Origin: Lentimicrobium saccharophilum
Lineage (GTDB): Bacteria; Bacteroidota; Bacteroidia; Bacteroidales; Lentimicrobiaceae
Reading direction: 5' to 3'
Length of the DNA: 64,000 nucleotides
Assembly: GCF_001192835.1 (NCBI RefSeq)
Contig: NZ_DF968182.1
Coordinates: 566,349 to 630,348 of the forward strand
Shown here: positions 26,916 through 36,996 of the stretch, piece by piece
Numbering within the stretch: the stretch's first letter is position 1
Layout: each line of letters opens with the position of its first letter
Made by a program: the position numbers and the translations under genes
Notes under the pieces: generated by a model
What the model was told of the DNA's origin: nothing
Database searches by the model: none
What the model saw: only the letters and a program-made list of their open reading frames with translations

Positions 26916-29147
26916 ATGAATTACCGGGAAATAGAAGATTGGTACAATAACGTCTGCAAATTGCTCGGACAGCAAAGAGTGCTTGATGCCCTGGATAAAA
27001 TTGCTGCGATTGCTGTGCAAAAGGGCAATACAGGCCATCTTGCAAGAATGGATGAACTGCGGTTCACCTATGGCAATATGCTGAGCTATACGGTGAAAGG
27101 GATAGCTGATCCGCAAAGAGAGCTGATATATAACCGCTTGCTGGTTTCGGTTTATGAACTGGCAGATAATCTGAGGATGGATCTGATCTCAAGAACATCA
27201 TTGAGGACTATTGGCATGAAGCATGAACTGGAGCGTGAGATGCGCCGGTCGAGTGAAGATATGGCTGAGAGCCTGCTGGGGCTTTCGTTCGACCATGAAT
27301 TGGAAGAGATGTTGCGGAGCACAGTGTTGTTTGATGATGAAACCGAAAGTGAAACAGCCGTTCAGCACCGGAATGCCATCATCAGGGCATTTCAGTTGCT
27401 CTGGCTTACCCATAAGCTGACAGAGGACGATGCTGTCAGGGTGTTAATGATTTTTGACAGTACATCCATCCCATGGTATGAGAAATCGATGCTGGTAAGC
27501 GCCCTGACCCTGGGCATGCTGCGGTGTTTTGATTACCGTAAGCTGGAACTGCTTATCCGGCTTTATGATGAGGAGGATTGCAGAATCTCGCAGCGGGCAC
27601 TTGTCGGATTAATCATTACCATCAGTATATACAAGAACCGTATACTTCTTTATCCTGCCATAATGGAGCGGCTTTTCCTGCTCCGGGGAAATGAACGGTT
27701 TGCAACTGAGGCTGAATCGGTGATGATTCAGCTGATCCGCTCGAAGGATACTGAAAAAATTACCAGGAGGTTCCGGGAGGAAATAATTCCTGATGTAATA
27801 AAATTTAACGAGGATCTCAGCGAAAAACTCAACCTTGATAAACTGATGTCGCCCGAGGAGTTTCAGGATAAGAACCCTGATTGGGAAAAGTATTTCGACA
27901 ATCAGCCCGGGCTTGTGCGGAAACTGGAAGAACTGACCAATATGCAGATGGAGGGTGCCGATGTTTTCCTTGGTGCTTTTGCCATGCTTAAATCATTCCC
28001 GTTCTTTTCGGAGCTTCCCAACTGGTTTATGCCTTTTTATAAGGAACATTATGCTATCGTGAATGCCCTGAAAGGTGAAGATGAGCCATTTAAAAATATC
28101 CTGGCCGGAGGCATAGAAAGATCTGTTTTCATGTGCAATTCGGATAAGTTCTCATTTATCCTGAATATAGCCAATATGCCTGATGCTCAGAAGGGTTTGA
28201 TCGGGCAGATGTTTTCGGCGGAAGCCGAACAGTATGAGGAATTGCTGAGTGAAGAGGTAAATGATTCTTCACTTCGCAGTAAACGTGTTGTGATTCAGTA
28301 TATTCAGGATCTTTACCGTTTTTTCAGGCTCCATCCGCTCAGGAACGAGATAGGCGATATCTTTTCCCTTCCGCTTGAATTTCATCTTACTTCGATTTTT
28401 GATCTCCTGATTGATGATACGGCCAGACTAAAGGCCGTTACATCGTTTTATTTTGACAATGATCATTATGATGAGGCGCTCAGGATTTACCAACTGCTTG
28501 AGAAGAAAGGTGAAAGCTATGCAGAATTATTTGAGAAATCTGGGTATTGCTGTCAGCAAAAGGGAAACTATCAGGATGCCATTGACTGTTACCGCAAGGC
28601 CGATCTTTTTGATACAAACCGTATCTGGTTGCTGGGAAAGATCGCGCAATGTCATCTGAAATTGTCTGACACACGGGCAGCGCTTGAAACTTATCTGGAA
28701 CTCGACGGCCTCGAAACTGATAATCTGAAAACGGCTGCAGCCATCGGTACCTGTTATCTCAATCTGAACGAACCGGGAAAAGCACTTGATTACTTCTACC
28801 GGATTGAATTTGCCGACCAGGGTTCCGCGCGTGCCATGCGTCCGGTGGCCTGGTGCCTGCTGGTGCTGGGCAGGACTGATGAAGCCGCTCCCTATTATCA
28901 GCAGTTGCTGGCCCTTGAACCGAATGCCTATGATTACATAAATGCGGGACATCTGGCTTTTTGCAGGGGCGACAAGCAACAAGCCGCTGAATATTATATC
29001 AGCAGCATCAGGAAACGTGACGGCGATCTCCGTTCTTTTCTGAAAGGATTTTTTGCCGACAGTAATGTGCTTATCCGGAATGGGGTAGATAAGGATGAAC
29101 TACCATTAATGGTGGATTACATACGTTTCAGTGCGGGATCAGAATAA
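26916..29147 (+). CDS. Large helical protein with C-terminal TPR repeats
   Basis: 743 residues, no signal peptide, no membrane helix. The N-terminal 450 residues are all-helical and acidic, without a family I recognise. From about 515 to 715 there are TPR-type units, for example YDEALRIYQLLEKKGESYAELFEKSGYC, YQDAIDCYRKADLF, ALETYLELDGLE and KALDYFYRIEFAD. The protein is probably a cytoplasmic scaffold. Such proteins are widespread in Bacteroidales with no assigned function. It stands alone, convergent with the GH3 gene. Confidence 0.8.
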   Translation: MNYREIEDWYNNVCKLLGQQRVLDALDKIAAIAVQKGNTGHLARMDELRFTYGNMLSYTVKGIADPQRELIYNRLLVSVYELADNLRMDLISRTSLRTIGMKHELEREMRRSSEDMAESLLGLSFDHELEEMLRSTVLFDDETESETAVQHRNAIIRAFQLLWLTHKLTEDDAVRVLMIFDSTSIPWYEKSMLVSALTLGMLRCFDYRKLELLIRLYDEEDCRISQRALVGLIITISIYKNRILLYPAIMERLFLLRGNERFATEAESVMIQLIRSKDTEKITRRFREEIIPDVIKFNEDLSEKLNLDKLMSPEEFQDKNPDWEKYFDNQPGLVRKLEELTNMQMEGADVFLGAFAMLKSFPFFSELPNWFMPFYKEHYAIVNALKGEDEPFKNILAGGIERSVFMCNSDKFSFILNIANMPDAQKGLIGQMFSAEAEQYEELLSEEVNDSSLRSKRVVIQYIQDLYRFFRLHPLRNEIGDIFSLPLEFHLTSIFDLLIDDTARLKAVTSFYFDNDHYDEALRIYQLLEKKGESYAELFEKSGYCCQQKGNYQDAIDCYRKADLFDTNRIWLLGKIAQCHLKLSDTRAALETYLELDGLETDNLKTAAAIGTCYLNLNEPGKALDYFYRIEFADQGSARAMRPVAWCLLVLGRTDEAAPYYQQLLALEPNAYDYINAGHLAFCRGDKQQAAEYYISSIRKRDGDLRSFLKGFFADSNVLIRNGVDKDELPLMVDYIRFSAGSE

Positions 29148-29206
29148 TCAGTTTCCTGTTGTTTCAATGAGCTTCCGGCAAATCAGGCGAAGTTTTTAAT
29201 GGCTGT

Positions 29207-31864
29207 TTATTCTATGCTGAGTACTTCCTTTAATCTGATATCCTTTGAGGATGCTCCTATCATTATGTTGAAATCTCCGGGTTCGATCACAGGTTTCAAA
29301 TTGATATCAAGCATCTGAAGCATTTCAGGAGTGATGGTAAATTCGACCTGCCGCGATTCTCCCTGAGCCAGGTGAAGGCGGCTGAACCCTTTCAGCTCCA
29401 TTACAGGTCTGGCAACGGAGGCAAGCCTGTCACGGATATATAATTGTACCACTTCTTCGCCGGCGATAGTCCCCGTATTTGTAAGGGTAAATGTTGCGCG
29501 GAAATGCCTTTCTTCGGTTAAGGGAGAGATTACAAGGTTTTTATAGGAGAACTGCGAATAACTGAGTCCAAATCCGAAAGGAAAAAGCGGCTGACCGGTC
29601 AGGTTAAGGTAATCGTCGCCCCGGCCTGTCGGCTTGTGATTATATACCAGTGGCAACTGGCCCTCATGTAGGGGGAATGTGATGGGTAACCTTCCTGCAG
29701 GATTGTATTTCCCAAACAATACTTCCGCAACTGCGATTCCTCCTGCTTCTCCCGGATACCAGGCATAAAGAATAGCGCCGGCTTTATCAATCCAGTGCTG
29801 CATGGTGATCGCGCTGCCGCCCGTCAGCACAACGATGACGGGTTTTCCTGTTTCTGCCAGCCGGAGCAACAACTCCTCCTGATTTCCGGGAAGACCAAGT
29901 AATGCCCGGTCACGGAATTCTCCTTCTTCTATTCCGGCTGCAAAAACAACAATGTCACTTTGTTGGGCAAGATCGACAGCTTCCTGCATTTGCCGGGCAT
30001 AATGGTCAGGAATGCCGTATGTCCATACCAGCCTGAACCAGGCATTGCCGGCAGGCTCAGCATACTCGATGCGGATATCGTATTCTTTTCCTTCAATAAA
30101 GTCAAAGTCTGCCAGCGTAGTGTTTTTTCCATTGTATATACTTTTGTCAATCAACAACTTTTTGTCAATAAAAATCCGGTAACCGTCATTTCCATCGATA
30201 CCTAACTGAATTCTTCCGTTTGCCGGTCCCCTGATTTTTCCTTCCCAGATGACGGCATAAAATCCGTTGTCGGGCAAAGCGGGATCCGGCGGAAAAAGTG
30301 TCCACCTGAAGTTTATTTCTTTGTCAATCCTGCTGAAGAGAGGCTCCCCTGAGAAATCAATACCGGTAAAATAATGGCCGGTGAGCCCCTCGTTCATCTT
30401 CCCGTCATATTTTGTCGAAAGATTGCTGGCCGGAATGGTATTATATTGCTCCAGTTCCCTTTCGCTTCCCCGTGCATACTGAACCAAGGCACCTGCAGGG
30501 GCGATTTGCCTGATTCCTTCCAGTATGGAGATTTTGTTATTTCCCGGCCCGCTGTAGCCTCCGGTCCGGGCTTCAACGGCGTCAGGGCCGATTACAGCAA
30601 TCTTTTTAACGCCTTCTCCGAGCGGGAGGAGTTGTTGCCGGTTTTTTAGCAAGACCATAGATTTTCTTGCTGCTTCTATCGATACCTCCCTGTGTTCGGG
30701 TGCGCCGTTTATTTTTCCGGCTTCAACGGGGTCAGCATAAGGGTGGTCAAAGAGCCCGAGCTCAAATTTGGCGCGAAGCACCCGGGCTACCGCGCTGTCG
30801 ATTACTGCCGGGGCTATTTCTCCTGACCGGAAGGCTTCAATAAAAAGCGGATAATGTTCGAATGCAGTCTGAAAGATAACATCCAACCCGTTACTGATCG
30901 ATTTTTCTGCCGATCCCCGGTAATCTGCGGCCGTAAAATGCAATACATTGGCTCCTCCGGTGGCCCCGGCGTCAGAAATTACAAATCCCCGGAAGCCCCA
31001 TTCCTTTTTCAACAGGGTGTTGAGCAGCCAGTTGTTGGCAGTGCACGGGCTGCCATCGAGGGAATTGTAAGCAGTCATGACGGATCTTGCACCGGCCTTT
31101 TTAAATGCGGCTTCAAAGGGCGGCAGTTCAATTTCCCGCAGGTACCGTTCATTATAATGAACCGGATAACTGTCGCGGCCTCCTGCCCCGTAATTGGAAA
31201 TGAAATGTTTGGGTGTGGCGATGATGTTTCGCTTTTCAAATTCAGAGATAAAGGCAATTCCCATCAATGAAGATAAAAAGGGATCTTCCCCGTAAGTTTC
31301 TTCAACCCTGCCCCAACGTACATCGCCGGCAATATTAATAACCGGTGACAGCACTTGCCTGATTCCCCTGCTCCTGCTCTCTTCCGCGATACAGGCTGCA
31401 ACGCGGTGCATCAGGGAGGTGTCGAAACTTGCAGCCAGCCCTATTGACTGAGGAAAAACCGTTGCCCCTGGCCGGACAAGGCCATGAAGGGCTTCATCAA
31501 ACGGGATGATCGGGATGCCCAGACGGGTGTTTTCAACAAAGTGCCTCTGCGCTTTATTGATCAGCCTGACCATTTCGGAAGCCCTTTCACCGCTTGCTGT
31601 CTCAATCATCTGACCGGCAGTGTTGGCAGCATCGTTGGCAACCCCTCCTTCGAATCCGAATGCCCCGTCCTTATACCTGCTTTTGTCAGGATTCCAATCT
31701 TCAACCAGCATGAAAAGCTGCCAGAATTTCTCTTCAGGGGTCATGCGGCTCAACAGATCGTTTACCCTTAAAGGAACCGGAGCATCCGGGTTTTTATAAA
31801 TCTGGCCCGGAGCTTTCACACTAAACAATGAAAGCAAAATGGCAGCTGTGAGAATTCTTGTCAT
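29207..31864 (-). CDS. Glycoside hydrolase family 3 protein with PA14 insert
   Basis: 885 residues, signal peptide 1-20. Domains: GH3 N-terminal barrel (about 30-370) with the nucleophile Asp298 in FRGFVISDAG and substrate residues KHFISNYGA; GH3 C-terminal domain (about 400-790) interrupted by a PA14 module (about 468-615, GLTGHYFTGIDFSGEPLFSR); then a fibronectin-III-like domain (about 810-880). It removes terminal beta-linked sugars (usually beta-glucosidase or beta-xylosidase). PA14 modules shape the active-site rim and often favour small or branched oligosaccharides. It lies 25 kb from the SusCD/GH30 locus but could finish the same glycan; its upstream region lacks the operator shared by that locus. 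Confidence 0.93.
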   Translation of the reverse strand: MTRILTAAILLSLFSVKAPGQIYKNPDAPVPLRVNDLLSRMTPEEKFWQLFMLVEDWNPDKSRYKDGAFGFEGGVANDAANTAGQMIETASGERASEMVRLINKAQRHFVENTRLGIPIIPFDEALHGLVRPGATVFPQSIGLAASFDTSLMHRVAACIAEESRSRGIRQVLSPVINIAGDVRWGRVEETYGEDPFLSSLMGIAFISEFEKRNIIATPKHFISNYGAGGRDSYPVHYNERYLREIELPPFEAAFKKAGARSVMTAYNSLDGSPCTANNWLLNTLLKKEWGFRGFVISDAGATGGANVLHFTAADYRGSAEKSISNGLDVIFQTAFEHYPLFIEAFRSGEIAPAVIDSAVARVLRAKFELGLFDHPYADPVEAGKINGAPEHREVSIEAARKSMVLLKNRQQLLPLGEGVKKIAVIGPDAVEARTGGYSGPGNNKISILEGIRQIAPAGALVQYARGSERELEQYNTIPASNLSTKYDGKMNEGLTGHYFTGIDFSGEPLFSRIDKEINFRWTLFPPDPALPDNGFYAVIWEGKIRGPANGRIQLGIDGNDGYRIFIDKKLLIDKSIYNGKNTTLADFDFIEGKEYDIRIEYAEPAGNAWFRLVWTYGIPDHYARQMQEAVDLAQQSDIVVFAAGIEEGEFRDRALLGLPGNQEELLLRLAETGKPVIVVLTGGSAITMQHWIDKAGAILYAWYPGEAGGIAVAEVLFGKYNPAGRLPITFPLHEGQLPLVYNHKPTGRGDDYLNLTGQPLFPFGFGLSYSQFSYKNLVISPLTEERHFRATFTLTNTGTIAGEEVVQLYIRDRLASVARPVMELKGFSRLHLAQGESRQVEFTITPEMLQMLDINLKPVIEPGDFNIMIGASSKDIRLKEVLSIE

Positions 31865-31897
31865 CCTTGTGAATTTTCAGGAAATCTTATTATTAAT

Positions 31898-31929
31898 CAA
31901 ACATACATGAATTATAGGTTAGTCACAAA
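31898..31929 (-). promoter_or_regulatory. Promoter of the GH3 gene (Bacteroidota -33/-7)
   Basis: On the minus strand TTTG (complement of 31926-31929) is followed after 20 nt by TATGTTTG (complement of 31898-31905). This fits TTTG-N19-21-TAnnTTTG fully. The start codon lies 34 nt downstream of the -7 box. Confidence 0.65.
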
Positions 31930-32161
31930 AGTGCTGAAATATTTTTGAGCTTTTTTTGTCTGTGCTGATGTACAAAAGATACAATCCAAGCATTTTATTC
32001 TCACGGATTGATCAGGTGGAAGCCCGGCAGGCCTGAACCATTGATTTTGCAATGATAACCCCGATTTACGGCTTGTTCAGTTTTTGACCGGACGACCTGA
32101 TATTGAAGTGCCTCTTTGATACCCCGGCAACAGTGGCCTTACATTTTGTTACTGTTAAAGT

Positions 32162-32191
32162 ATTGACTTTCAATATTTATTTTTAATTTTG
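32162..32191 (+). promoter_or_regulatory. Promoter of the symporter-racemase unit
   Basis: TAATTTTG (32184-32191) is an exact -7 match. ATTG (32162-32165) lies 18 nt upstream as a possible -33. Transcription from here would give a leader of nearly 200 nt before the symporter ATG. Confidence 0.5.
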
Positions 32192-32196
32192 TTTTC

Positions 32197-32392
32197 ATAA
32201 AATTTGATTTTCAGCGTCAGGACTCCGGAGGAGCTCCTGATATTTTCAGGAGGCATGTTTCGGTAACATGCACGTTTTCAATTCTTTATCTCCTGAATCG
32301 CAAAGCCTTAAAGGTTTTTTGGGCGCACCGGCAAAGTGTTTACAGCCGGAGGTGGCTTTCTAACCCTTATTGCGTATCCTAAAGGAATTGCC
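32197..32392 (+). promoter_or_regulatory. Structured 5' leader with two tandem hairpins
   Basis: Two adjacent hairpins, each a perfect 7-bp stem with a 5-nt loop, occur without a gap: CTCCTGA/TCAGGAG (32234-32240 with 32246-32252) and GCATGTT/AACATGC (32253-32259 with 32265-32271). Just before them lies the palindrome CTCCGGAG (32223-32230), which shares CTCC/GGAG segments and could pair in another way. Further down, AAAGCC...GGTTTTTT (about 32299-32318) could form a weak terminator-like hairpin. This looks like a regulated leader; I do not recognise a known riboswitch class. Confidence 0.4.
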
Positions 32393-33859
32393 ATGGCGAC
32401 AATTGATTTACTGATTTTTATCGTGTATATGCTTGGGATGCTGGGTGTGGGATATTATTTCCATATCCGCAATACCGGAGTTGAGGATTATTATGTTGGT
32501 GGCCGTGGAATGGGGAAATGGCACATTGGCCTTTCGGTGGTTGCAACGGATGTAGGAGGTGGTTTTTCAATCGGGCTGGGCGGCCTGGGCTTTTTGATCG
32601 GTATTTCCGGATCCTGGATGCTGTTTACCGGCTTACTGGGCGCCTGGATCAGCGGGATATTCTTGATTCCGAAGATTAAAAGATTATCCGACAAACACCG
32701 GTTTTTTACTTTTCCAGAAGTTTTTCTGCATTTTTTCGGATCCAGGGCTGCGCTCCTGGCAGGCCTGATTTCCGGTATAGGCTATCTGGGATTTACCAGT
32801 TCCCAGCTTCTGGCAGGGGCAAAGCTTGCATCGGCAGCATTCATCAGCCTCGACCTGACCACTGCATTGGTGGTTATGGGATTTGTGGCAGTAGGTTATA
32901 CGGTGATGGGAGGGATAAAGGCAGTGATCTACACCGACACCGTTCAATGGATTTTATTGATGTCCGGGCTTATTTTTCTGGCAATTCCGATGGCCTGGGT
33001 TGCGGTGGGAGGATGGGAGAATATTTCAGCTTCACTACCTCCCGAGTTCTTCTCTTTCACCAATCTCACCTGGCAACAGTTTCTGAACTGGATGGTAACC
33101 ATACTCCCGATCTGGTTCGTAGGGATGACGCTCTATCAGCGGATTTATGCCAGCAAGTCAGCAACAGAAGCCAGAAAGGCATGGTACATTGCCGGTTTAT
33201 TTGAATGGCCTGTCATGGCATTTATGGGTGTGGGGCTGGGGCTGCTTTCCAGGGTGGCGTTTCAGGATGGGATGTTTGCGCCGCTGGGGTTTTCACCTGA
33301 AGGCCAGATTGACGCTGAAATGGGCTTGCCACTGCTCTTACGTACCATTATGCCCGCCGGATTGCTGGGATTGATGTTGTCGGCTTATTTTTCCGCCATC
33401 CTTTCCACGGCCGACAGTTGCCTGATGGCATCTTCCTCAAATCTGCTTCACGATCTGATTCAGAGGCTTTTTCCTTATGCCATTAGCCAAAAGTCAGCGA
33501 TGAAATGGTCGAAACTGCTGACACTGTTGCTGGGAATCATTGCAGTTTTCATTGCCCTGAATCTATCGGAAGTTTTGTCCCTGATGCTGTATTCCTATGC
33601 TTTTATGGTAAGCGGTTTGCTGGTTCCGCTGATCGCTGCCGTATTTGCGGGTCAGCGCAGCGAAACAGCAGCAATACTCTCGATGTTCGCCGGTGGCGGG
33701 ACCACCCTTGGACTGATCATTTCAGGTGCTGAGCTCCCGTTCGGTCTTGATGCCAATGTATTTGGAATTACGGCATCATTATTTACTTTCCTGATCTGCA
33801 TTTACATATCCGGATCTGCAAACAAACTGATAAAGAATGAGAACACCCACAGAAATTGA
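32393..33859 (+). CDS. Sodium:solute symporter (SSS family)
   Basis: 488 residues from the ATG at 32393. A GTG at 32336 would add 19 residues that do not look like a helix start. About 13 membrane helices of the LeuT-fold SSS family, with VEDYYVGGRGMGKWHIGLSVVATDVGGG (residue 32 on) and the Na+-site segment AYFSAILSTADSCLMASSSNLLHDL. Substrate could be a sugar, amino acid or carboxylate. Its end overlaps the start of the alanine racemase gene by 23 nt, so the two are coupled. Import of an amino acid that the racemase then converts is a reasonable guess, not shown. Confidence 0.88.
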   Translation: MATIDLLIFIVYMLGMLGVGYYFHIRNTGVEDYYVGGRGMGKWHIGLSVVATDVGGGFSIGLGGLGFLIGISGSWMLFTGLLGAWISGIFLIPKIKRLSDKHRFFTFPEVFLHFFGSRAALLAGLISGIGYLGFTSSQLLAGAKLASAAFISLDLTTALVVMGFVAVGYTVMGGIKAVIYTDTVQWILLMSGLIFLAIPMAWVAVGGWENISASLPPEFFSFTNLTWQQFLNWMVTILPIWFVGMTLYQRIYASKSATEARKAWYIAGLFEWPVMAFMGVGLGLLSRVAFQDGMFAPLGFSPEGQIDAEMGLPLLLRTIMPAGLLGLMLSAYFSAILSTADSCLMASSSNLLHDLIQRLFPYAISQKSAMKWSKLLTLLLGIIAVFIALNLSEVLSLMLYSYAFMVSGLLVPLIAAVFAGQRSETAAILSMFAGGGTTLGLIISGAELPFGLDANVFGITASLFTFLICIYISGSANKLIKNENTHRN

Positions 33860-34988
33860 AATCAGCCTGAATGCATTGGAACACAATATCCGCTTTATAA
33901 AGCGGCTGGTTAAGAAAAATGTAAGAATTTCATCGGTAGTTAAAGGTAACGCATATGGTCATGGAATCGAACAATACGTCCCTGCTGCTGAGAGTTTTGG
34001 GATTGATCACTTTTCGGTTTTCAGTGTGGATGAAGCCTGCCGGGTGATGAAGGTAAAACAGCCCGGATCAGCCATTATGATTATGGGTTGGATTCCGAAG
34101 GATCAACTTTCATGGGTCATCAGAAATGAGATTGAATGCTGGATATTTGATCTGGAAAGGCTGCGGTTATGTATAAAAGAAGCCATGAAACAAAAGAAGA
34201 AGGCGCGCATACATATTGAGTTTGAAACCGGCATGAACCGGATGGGTTTAAATGCTGCCGATGCCGCAAAGGCAATCAGCCTGATCAGGTCAAAACCTGA
34301 GACACTTGATCTTGTCGGACTTTGTACCCATCTGGCCGGAGCCGAAAGCATCGCCAATCATGTCAGGATTCACCGCCAGATCAAACAGTTTAAACGCCTT
34401 GCCTCACTCTTTGAGCAGAACGGCCTCCGGCCATCTGTGCTACATGCAGCCAGTTCAGCAGCAACAATTACTTATCCTGCTTTCCGTTTCAATATGGTTC
34501 GCATAGGCATACTTCAGTATGGTTACTGGCCGAGCCTGGAAACACTGATTCAATATATAGGGCGCAGAAAAGATAAAAAAGATCCCCTGCACCGGATTAT
34601 ACGCTGGAAAAGCAGCATCATGGCCCTGAAGGATGTTAAGCAGGGCGAATTTATCAGTTACGGAACCACATTCCAGGCGTCAGCGCACAAAAAGATCGCG
34701 GTAATACCCGCCGGTTATGCGCATGGCTACAGCCGTTCGCTCAGTAATTCGGGATCGGTGCTTATCCGGGAACAACGCCTGCCCATCATTGGTATGATCA
34801 ATATGAATATGCTGATTGCAGACGTTACAGCGATTCCGGATGTGAGTACCGGTGATGAAGTAATTTTAATCGGAGATCAGGGAGAGCTCAGCATCAGTGT
34901 GGCCTCCTTCAGTGAACTCAGCAATCAGTTGAATTATGAATTATTGTCAAGGCTTCCAGCCGGAATTTCCCGCCGTGTTGTTCAGTAA
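33837..34988 (+). CDS. alr: Alanine racemase
   Basis: 383 residues, full length. PLP-dependent fold-type III enzyme. The Schiff-base lysine is Lys36 in ISSVVKGNAYGHG (usual: VVKADAYGHG). The opposing catalytic tyrosine is in FISYGTTFQA near 280. Further motifs are THLAGAES, FNMVRIGILQYG and PAGYAHGYSRSLSN. It normally makes D-alanine for peptidoglycan in the cytoplasm. The ATG at 33837 lies inside the end of the symporter gene, which points to translational coupling. The coupling to a transporter leaves open a catabolic role or another amino-acid substrate. Confidence 0.88.
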   Translation: MRTPTEIEISLNALEHNIRFIKRLVKKNVRISSVVKGNAYGHGIEQYVPAAESFGIDHFSVFSVDEACRVMKVKQPGSAIMIMGWIPKDQLSWVIRNEIECWIFDLERLRLCIKEAMKQKKKARIHIEFETGMNRMGLNAADAAKAISLIRSKPETLDLVGLCTHLAGAESIANHVRIHRQIKQFKRLASLFEQNGLRPSVLHAASSAATITYPAFRFNMVRIGILQYGYWPSLETLIQYIGRRKDKKDPLHRIIRWKSSIMALKDVKQGEFISYGTTFQASAHKKIAVIPAGYAHGYSRSLSNSGSVLIREQRLPIIGMINMNMLIADVTAIPDVSTGDEVILIGDQGELSISVASFSELSNQLNYELLSRLPAGISRRVVQ

Positions 34989-35090
34989 GGTAATGTGACG
35001 ATATTCCCGCAAAGGGTTTTACATTCCTTAATATTATAGATAGAAGAACAAGGAAAAATACGGAACCTGAGCAGCATGCGTGCTTTAAGC

Positions 35091-35120
35091 AAAAAGCCCC
35101 GGCGACCTGGCCCCGGGGCT
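35091..35120 (-). terminator. Rho-independent terminator of pgk
   Basis: Stem AGCCCCGG (35095-35102) pairs with CCGGGGCT (35113-35120). On the minus strand it is followed by TTTTT (complement of 35091-35095). It lies 24 nt after the pgk stop codon. Confidence 0.85.
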
Positions 35121-35143
35121 GATATTACAACATTTTTAAAAGA

Positions 35144-36400
35144 TTATTCCTCAATGGCTGCTACACCGGGGAGGATTTTCCCTTCGATAAACTCAAGCAT
35201 GGCACCTCCGCCGGTGCTGACGTAACTCACTTTATCAGCAAGCTTGAATTTATTGACAGCAGCAACAGAGTCTCCTCCGCCAACCAGCGAAAAGGCGCCC
35301 TTCTGGGTCGCATTGGCGATGGATTTGGCTACCTGAATGGTACCTTCGGCAAATGCCGGCATTTCGAAAACGCCCATGGGCCCGTTCCAGAGAATGGTTG
35401 ACGAGTTCATCAGGATTTTATCGAACAGCGCAACGGATTCAGGTCCGATATCGAGGCCCATCCATCCGTCGGGAATTTCGCCTGATTTAACCAGTTTAGT
35501 ATCGGCATCATTGGCAAATGCATTGGCTGCAACCGCATCTACAGGGAGAATAATGTTGACGCCGTGCATTTTTGCGCCTTCCAGGGTGTTGATTGCCAGT
35601 TCGAGCAGGTCTTCTTCAACCAGAGATTTGCCTACGTTACCGCCCTGCGCCTTGATAAAGGTAAACATCATGCCGCCTCCGATAATGAGGTTATCCACCT
35701 TATCCAGCAGATGGTTGATGATTTGTATTTTGCCGGAAACTTTGGCGCCACCTAGTACAGCAGTAAATGGTTTTTTGCCTTCTCTCAGCACTTTATTGAG
35801 GCTGCCGACTTCAGCATTCATCAGGTAACCGAATAGTTTATCTTCGGGGAAGTATTTTGCTACCAGCGCGGTAGAAGCATGGGCCCTGTGCGCAGTGCCG
35901 AATGCGTCATTGATGTAGCAATCGGCATAAGTTGAAAGCTGTTTGGTGAAATCTTTCTGTTTTTCCTTTGTGGCGGCTTTGGCAGCTTTTTTCTCCTCTT
36001 CGGTCGCTGTTTCGGGCAAACGGGGTTTTCCTTCTTCCTCTTCGTAGTAACGGAGGTTTTCGAGCAGCAGCACTTCGCCCGGCTTTAGCCCGGCACTCAG
36101 GGTTCTGGCCGATTCACCCATGCAATCATCGGCGAATTTAACCTCCTGACCCAGTACATGGCTCAGGTAAGGAACGATATGTTTGAGTGACAACTTATTT
36201 TCGAAATTCTTTTTAGGCCTGCCCAGGTGCGACATAAGGATCACTGAACCGCCTCCGGCAAGCACCTTCCTGATTGAAGGGAGCGCCGCGTCAATACGGG
36301 TGGTATCGGTGATTTTCAGCTCATCATCCAGGGGTACGTTAAAATCAACGCGGATAAGCGCGCGTTTGCCTGTAAATTCGTATGAATCAATGTGTTTCAT
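35144..36400 (-). CDS. pgk: Phosphoglycerate kinase
   Basis: 418 residues, full length. Glycolytic enzyme that transfers phosphate from 1,3-bisphosphoglycerate to ADP. Signatures are the N-terminal [14 protein letters not shown], the substrate site [20 protein letters not shown], the central [11 protein letters not shown], and the nucleotide site [11 protein letters not shown] and [13 protein letters not shown] charged insert rich in Lys and Glu (about residues 125-150, [20 protein letters not shown]) is longer than in most bacterial enzymes but is common in Bacteroidota. A -7 element (minus strand TATCTTTG, 36427-36434) lies 27 nt upstream, and a strong terminator follows. Confidence 0.97.
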   Translation of the reverse strand: MKHIDSYEFTGKRALIRVDFNVPLDDELKITDTTRIDAALPSIRKVLAGGGSVILMSHLGRPKKNFENKLSLKHIVPYLSHVLGQEVKFADDCMGESARTLSAGLKPGEVLLLENLRYYEEEEGKPRLPETATEEEKKAAKAATKEKQKDFTKQLSTYADCYINDAFGTAHRAHASTALVAKYFPEDKLFGYLMNAEVGSLNKVLREGKKPFTAVLGGAKVSGKIQIINHLLDKVDNLIIGGGMMFTFIKAQGGNVGKSLVEEDLLELAINTLEGAKMHGVNIILPVDAVAANAFANDADTKLVKSGEIPDGWMGLDIGPESVALFDKILMNSSTILWNGPMGVFEMPAFAEGTIQVAKSIANATQKGAFSLVGGGDSVAAVNKFKLADKVSYVSTGGGAMLEFIEGKILPGVAAIEE

Positions 36401-36486
36401 ATATTTCTGTTTGATTTTTAACTGTACAAAGATACTGAATTTCCTGATTGCCTGAAAGCCGGTAACCGGATGCCGTGAACAGCAAT

Positions 36487-36840
36487 CTACTTTTTATCCC
36501 GCACAACCAGCATATAAAAATCGTTTTCCAGCGGCAGATATCCGTATTCATAAACAAAGCGGTAGGTGGATCCTTTCTGCGTTGTGTAAAGGTGGGTATG
36601 GTAATTAAAATTGAAGCCCAGGTTGGATAGCTTTTCCTTGCTTACCGTCGTTTTGTCGTTGGGATTGAGTTCTGCCAGGATGCGCCGGTTCTTCCGGAGG
36701 ATGTTATTAACCTGACGCATAAATGCGGTGATATCACTGTTCAGCTTGTTATTGTAATTGTTGCGGCACTGATCGCTGCAAAATTTCTTATCTGCCCGCC
36801 CAACCAATGGTTCGCCACAGTCAAGACATGTTTTCTGCAT
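36487..36840 (-). CDS. Small zinc-ribbon protein of unknown function
   Basis: 117 residues. The N-terminal 30 residues hold a treble-clef-like zinc ribbon: CLDCGEPL then [12 protein letters not shown] (Cys5, Cys8 and the second pair near 21 and 25). The remainder has two helical segments and a beta-rich end ([26 protein letters not shown]). Similar short proteins occur in many Bacteroidota as hypothetical proteins. Binding of nucleic acid is possible given the ribbon. It lies downstream of pgk on the same strand order but has its own gap. Confidence 0.72.
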   Translation of the reverse strand: MQKTCLDCGEPLVGRADKKFCSDQCRNNYNNKLNSDITAFMRQVNNILRKNRRILAELNPNDKTTVSKEKLSNLGFNFNYHTHLYTTQKGSTYRFVYEYGYLPLENDFYMLVVRDKK

Positions 36841-36996
36841 AATCCTGAAAATTATTTTTCTATAAAATATTGATGAGTATTGGTTTATTTAGAGTATGTA
36901 ATCGTCGGAATCGTAAGAGAATAGTAATAAACATGATGTAAACATGCAGCATGTTTACAGCATAGAAAAAAGATCAATAACGAAGAAACTGATTGC

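Noticed and set aside
31975-31993. TGTA-N7-TACA near the GH3 promoter as a third copy of the PUL operator
   Set aside because: Spacing between half-sites is 7 instead of 5 and flanks do not match, so it is probably chance.
32197-32392. Known riboswitch (cobalamin, TPP, SAM)
   Set aside because: None of the conserved core sequences of these classes was seen in the leader.
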